Shown here piece after piece: positions 59,078 to 64,000 of a DNA stretch of 64,000 bases; the stretch's first letter is position 1, and each line of letters starts with the position of its first letter. A model generated the notes under the pieces. That model was not told the DNA's origin. It saw only the letters and a program-made list of their open reading frames with translations, and searched no databases. Made by a program: the position numbers and the translations under genes. This DNA is from Petrosia ficiformis (Eukaryota; Porifera; Demospongiae; Haplosclerida; Petrosiidae): assembly GCA_947044365.1 (NCBI GenBank), contig OX345651.1:350001-414000 (forward strand), written 5' to 3'.

Positions 59078-62000
59078 ATGGCAGAGCCGGTTTATCCTAC
59101 GTTGACAGAGGAAGGTGAGAAAGAACCGATTGGTTTTGAAGGCCTTACTTCAGAAACCGAGAGGGAGAGAGTTGATGACAAACGTTTGAAGAAAGATAAC
59201 GAAGAGATTCGTCTTCTTACAACTGAGGAACGAGCTCATGTAAGTTAAATGAGGACGTAGATATCATAAGCGGAGTTGCATGTTGCTAAGGAGTGTGTGC
59301 ATGTTTATATGTGGTATAGTATACATTGCTGCTTTACAAAACCAAACAAAGGCCACTTATAAAAAATTATATTCATTTATTTTCAGTAGTTCTTGAACCT
59401 TTGCATAAAATTTTATTTTAATATAACGTAATTGTCTTACCATTTGCAAATAAGCATTTGTTTCAGCTAATCATGTTTTATAATTATGTATAATATATAA
59501 TAATTCAATAATAATTAATTATTGTAGATGAATATGTAATTTATTACTAATAATTATATTAGCATACAAAAATGGTTCTATTTAGATGTTATCTATCTAT
59601 TAATTTATAGTTGTACTTATTTGTAATTAATACATGTGCAATTATGTATAATTAATAATAATTAATAATAATTATATGGTAAATATACCTACCAGTAAAC
59701 GTTTTTCATTCCTTTTTTAAATTATGAATTTCTCATTGCATTTAAAATTTCGCTTGATGCTTTCATTGATTATAATGGGAACATTGTTTTTGTTACGTCT
59801 AAACAATAAAGGAACACCATTATTATTTGTACAGTCTACAGCCATAGGTCATGTGATTGGAAGTCATGTGACGTGTGGTGTATGTATAATTATAATGTAG
59901 AATGTTGCAGTAGTTAGTACTTCATATATACTAATGTGAAGATTGTATATCCCCAAATACGTGTAAAGAGACAATTTTTTTAAAGCATGGAAGTGTATGT
60001 AACATGTTACAAAGATATATGGATAGTTACTTGCCTGTAGAAGCCTTCAGTACATCTGAATAGAAAAGTATTCAATTTCCATACATGTAGCATGCAATCA
60101 TTTGGTGTAATAAAATTGGTATTGTGTGTGTGTGTGTGTGTGTTTGTGTTTGTGTGTCTTTATCTACATACCAGATCAATATTTTAGTATCTATGATGAT
60201 GTGTCATGTTTTTAAATTGCAACTAACAGATAGTATTACAATACTGTATTCAATGAGTAAATGTTTGGTGTTAAATTCAACTGTTAGTTCTATTTATAAA
60301 TAGAATGTCCTGTTACTATATTTAGTAACACAACAAATCTAATTTAATGTTGGTGATGAATATTTCTAACATAGGAATTACTATACTATAATATATTATC
60401 ACATATTATAGTATAGTAATCCCTATGTTGATACTATAATAACTGGTATGTTACATTCATAGTGACCTTAAAACTGTAGTTACTATAGTGTATAGTTTAA
60501 TGTCATAAGGTTAATACATGATTATACTGTAACTCAATAACGTATATGTACTATAGTGTATAGTTTAATGTCATAAGGTTAATACATGATTATACTGTAA
60601 CTCAATAACTTATATGTACTATAGTGTATAGTTTAATGTCATAAGGTTAATACATGATTATACTGTAACTCAATAACGTATATGTACTATAGTGTATAGT
60701 TTAATGTCATAAGGTTAATACATGATTATACTGTAACTCAATAACTTATATGTACTATAGTGTATAGTTTAATGTCATAAGGTTAATACATGATTATACT
60801 GTAACTCAATAACTTATATGTACTATAGTGTATAGTTTAATGTCATAAGGTTAATACATGATTATACTGTAACTCAATAACTTATATGTACTATAGTGTA
60901 TAGTTTAATGTCATAAGGTTAATACATGATTATACTGTAACTCAATAACTTATATGTACTATAGTGTATAGTTTAATGTCATAAGGTTAATACATGATTA
61001 TACTGTAACTCAAACAATGGATTGGAATTTGATATACATGTACATTAAAAGGGAGGGATAATTAATTGTGTATATTAAAATGGTCAAAATTAAAAAAGAT
61101 CGTTTGTCTTTCCAATATAAACTTATGAAGCTTTGATGTTGTGACGAAAATGAATTATCTGTATTTATTAAGCTCTTTAAACTCATAACTTCACTAACAT
61201 TGTATCACGTATCAAACACTGTTTAGTTTATGTATCGCTGTACTATCAATACATTAGATACTACACTAATATCTGCTTGTCTTGTCTAGTAACACAAGTG
61301 ATTAGTACCAAACCATTTGTAACAGCAATTAAAGAAATAAAAAATAACAAACTACTTTATAGATGTTTCGTGTATCATAACAAAAACTATTTATATGTAC
61401 TAACTCTTTAGTGTGAGTGAAGTAAATTTCTGCACCATTGGGCTAAAGAGCTTCTTATTTGGCACTGCACAGTTCTCTCTCTGGGCCAGATGGTGCATTT
61501 AATTATGATTATATTGTCACTAACAGCATTAACTGTTTGTTAATTGGCTCAAGATGTATTTCTGATAGAACACACACTAACTATTGTTGAGACAATTTGG
61601 CCCATGCTTCAACACAGCAAAACCTCTGCTCTGTGCTTAGACTGGAGTTACAGCTGTATTGTTTAGACTATCGTAGCTTCTAATAATACCTATCAAAGAT
61701 AAACTTTAGCACTCTACTACCAACTTGAGAAATAACAAGTGATGTATTACTATTTTATAGGCATAGAGCCAAATACATGTACATTTGGTAGGATGCATGT
61801 AAAGTACAAAGTACACTAAATACAAGCTAAGTACATGTACAATGTACATGGCCCCATATATGGTATGTACATGTACAAGTACCAATGTACATGGCCCCAT
61901 GTCTGGTATGTACATGTACAATGTACATCTCCCCATGTCTGGTATACATCATGTGTTGACATGTTTTATTTTGTCTGTTGATAGAGAGATGAAGAAGAAG

Positions 62001-62612
62001 AGACTGTTCTCTTTAAAGATGGAGTAAGAAAAATTGGTGAGTCTACGTAATACATGTACTTGTATGTGTGTACATGTACACACCCTTATACATAATACAT
62101 GTACACACCCTTGTACATAATACATGTACATACCCTTATACATAGTACATGTACATGTACATGTACACACCCTTATACATCATTATACATAATACATGTA
62201 CACACCATAATACATGTACATGTACAAACCCTTATACATAATACATGTACATGTACAAACCCTTATACATAATACATGTACATGTACACACCCTTATACA
62301 TAATACATATACATACCCTTATACATAATACATGTACATGTACACACCCTTGTGTATAATACATATACATGTACATGAACATACTTATACATGTACTTGT
62401 ACTTGTACTAATGAGTATTAAGTTTCAGACACTGTTAAATTAATGTTGTGTCAACATTGAGCAATCTCTACATATTGGTGACTATAGTAACCCCTGGAAT
62501 GAGACCTACTGCACCTTTATTGTGGTTAATGGAATACATGACGATACAATAATATCTCATGGCTTATAATTAGACAATGTGGGTGGAAGATATAGAATAT
62601 TTGGATGAGTTC

Positions 62613-62652
<40 letters not shown>

Positions 62653-63188
62653 CTCTATCTATCTATTCTAGACTTCGTCCTTACTTATAAATACAAAGTT
62701 CAAGGCAAGAAAACAACAGAAGAAGAGATTAAGAAGAGCAGTGAAAGGAGAGAAGAGAAGAGGCAAGCATTTTTTGATGCTCTGGAACGCAAAGGACTTG
62801 AGTTTGAAACACAAGAACCCAAGGTAATGTGTTGTGTATCTATTTATCCATCTATCTATCCATCCATCTATCTATCTATCTATCTGTCTGGGTGTCTGTT
62901 CCTTCATTCATCCATCCATCCATCCATCCATCCATTCATTCATCCATTCATTCATTCATTCATCCATCCATTCATCTTTCCATCCATCCATCCATTCATC
63001 CATCCATTCATCTTTCCATCCATCCACCTATCCACCTATCCATTCTTCCATTCACCCATCCATCCATCCATTCATTCATTCATCCATTTTAGTATTACGA
63101 TGGTGAAACTTACTTTGTGAAAGTTCATGCTTCTTTCAAATCTCTGGAAAAGGGAGCAGAAGAGCTTTTATTGAGAATGCCAATTAGA
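59078..63188 (+). CDS. Anoctamin (TMEM16) family protein, 5' part only
   Basis: Four exons are visible: 59078-59239, 61985-62036, 62672-62823 and 63093-63188, 154 residues, phases 0, 1, 0. The gene continues beyond the window. The sequence matches the cytosolic N-terminal dimerisation domain of anoctamins: [17 protein letters not shown], then [17 protein letters not shown], and [13 protein letters not shown] followed by LRMPIR. Anoctamins are calcium-activated chloride channels or lipid scramblases with ten membrane helices, all of which would be encoded downstream. The start is chosen at the ATG in AAAGATGG. An alternative exon 1a exists at 56674. Intron 1 is 2.7 kb and carries a 68-bp minisatellite. 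Confidence 0.87.
60480..61015. repeat. 68-bp minisatellite in anoctamin intron 1
   Basis: About eight nearly identical units containing ACTATAGTGTATAGTTTAAT and AAGGTTAATACATGATTATA. Units differ mainly at one base (AACGTATATG or AACTTATATG). Confidence 0.95.
62050..62400. repeat. ACATGTAC / CACCCTTATACATAAT repeat
   Basis: Irregular units of about 25-40 bp between exons 2 and 3 of the anoctamin gene. Confidence 0.85.
62605..62670. repeat. CTAT microsatellite at the acceptor of anoctamin exon 3
   Basis: A CTAT run forms the pyrimidine-rich tract directly before the acceptor TTCTAG. Confidence 0.9.
62830..63090. repeat. CATC/CATT microsatellite
   Basis: CATC/CATT repeats fill nearly the whole intron between anoctamin exons 3 and 4. 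Confidence 0.93.
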
Positions 63189-63496
63189 GTTAGTTGTGTA
63201 ACATAACAAACTGCTTATACAGTACTTGACATTAATAAGTTCACATACTATCACTGTACTTCCATTGACTACAGTGTACTTTATGAGTGAAGTACACTGT
63301 ACTTTGAATGTACTACACAGTATTACACCTTAGTACTATGCTATCACATACAAATGTAAAAGGAATTCACACATTACTATGATTACAGTACAAAGTAGTA
63401 TTATAGTACTACTTAGAAGTACAGTTGACTATCACTTGTAGCTCTCATTGTAGTATGTAAAATTATTATTAACAAGTGTATATAGAGAAAAAAAGT

Positions 63497-63879
63497 ATCC
63501 CTATGATTGCTTTATGGTGTCCAGCATTCAGTAATCATGGCTGACTTTATCATGCCTGAAACACATCCGCCTATTATAGTTATTATTTTGATTATCTACT
63601 CTCTTTACCTTTTAAAGAATCTTGTAGAACTTATTTCAGGTAGAATAGTTAGCTAGTAGTTCCAGTTTCTAATTCTATGTAAGCTACAAGCAGCTTTCTT
63701 TCTGCTGAGTTCGAGAGTGCGTTCTATTACGCGCCACGCCCATTAATTGACCGAGCCCCCAGGAATGATGTAACTTCCTTAACTACGTATACAACGCATA
63801 CTCGCGTAGGTGACACAAGAATATAAATATATATATATATATATATAGTTCGAACCCGTGGGAAAGCAATCATAGGGAT
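63497..63879. mobile_element. Short form of the ATCCCTATGATTGCTTT TIR element
   Basis: A 383-bp element with perfect 17-bp inverted ends ATCCCTATGATTGCTTT and AAAGCAATCATAGGGAT. Its left 250 bp match the left part of the 1.27-kb elements in genes A and B, and the middle is deleted. It lies in the anoctamin intron after exon 4. A degenerate right end also appears near 58010-58045. Confidence 0.7.
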
Positions 63880-64000
63880 GGCCCTACGGGCCATAATAAA
63901 GTCATGTACTGTACAAACATACATTAATTTCATGATTTGATTATGAACAACTACAACTACGTCCTGATACAATCTTAGCAATGCCTTCTATAGTTCATAT

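Overview
This window looks like a gene-dense, AT-rich invertebrate nuclear genome. A demosponge is my best guess. The inference rests on short GT-AG introns, very compact spacing, animal genes (anoctamin, TMEM135, a ZC3H10-like protein), NRF-1-type promoter palindromes, and an ankyrin + Roc/COR-like GTPase + death-fold gene of the kind expanded in sponges, cnidarians and echinoderms. No gene is prokaryotic. I built exon models by hand from splice signals, reading-frame continuity and family resemblance. No alignment or database search was run.

Positions 1-28000 are a segmental-duplication cluster. Two full genes, A (2905-9176) and B (21537-27791), encode ankyrin repeats, a P-loop GTPase with a COR-like region, a Cys-rich segment and a C-terminal death-fold-like domain. 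Their introns are also closely similar. Copy 0 lies before gene A and copies 1-3 lie between A and B. Each is a unit of about 2.5 kb holding only the tail of exon 3, a 36-nt micro-exon, the death-fold exon, the last exon, a decayed copy of exon 1 of the neighbouring gene MRPS35, and about 1 kb of CATA/TATG microsatellite. The array may be junk left by unequal crossing-over, or a set of alternative 3' cassettes for gene A.

Positions 27971-39000 hold single-copy genes. They are MRPS35 (+), RPL36A (-, convergent with MRPS35 and divergent from TMEM135), TMEM135 (+), a ZC3H10-like seven-finger CCCH protein (+), and ABT1 (-). These serve mitochondrial translation, cytosolic translation, organelle membranes, RNA binding and ribosome biogenesis.

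Positions 39001-55553 hold two long minus-strand genes. The first is a secreted or luminal endonuclease/exonuclease/phosphatase (EEP) protein. One of its introns carries a satellite of about 22 units of 182 bp, and others carry a 33-bp minisatellite and a hAT-type MITE. The second is a coiled-coil protein of about 1196 residues resembling golgins. A tRNA-derived SINE sits in one of its introns.

Positions 56674-64000 hold the 5' part of an anoctamin gene (+) that runs off the window. It has two candidate first exons that both begin MAEPV. Its introns hold minisatellites and another short inverted-repeat element.

Dispersed repeats are unusually easy to read here. Three hAT-like MITEs have 8-bp direct flanks. 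One element family has an interior that expanded into a 46-bp minisatellite at two loci. A TIR element family occurs in long and short forms.
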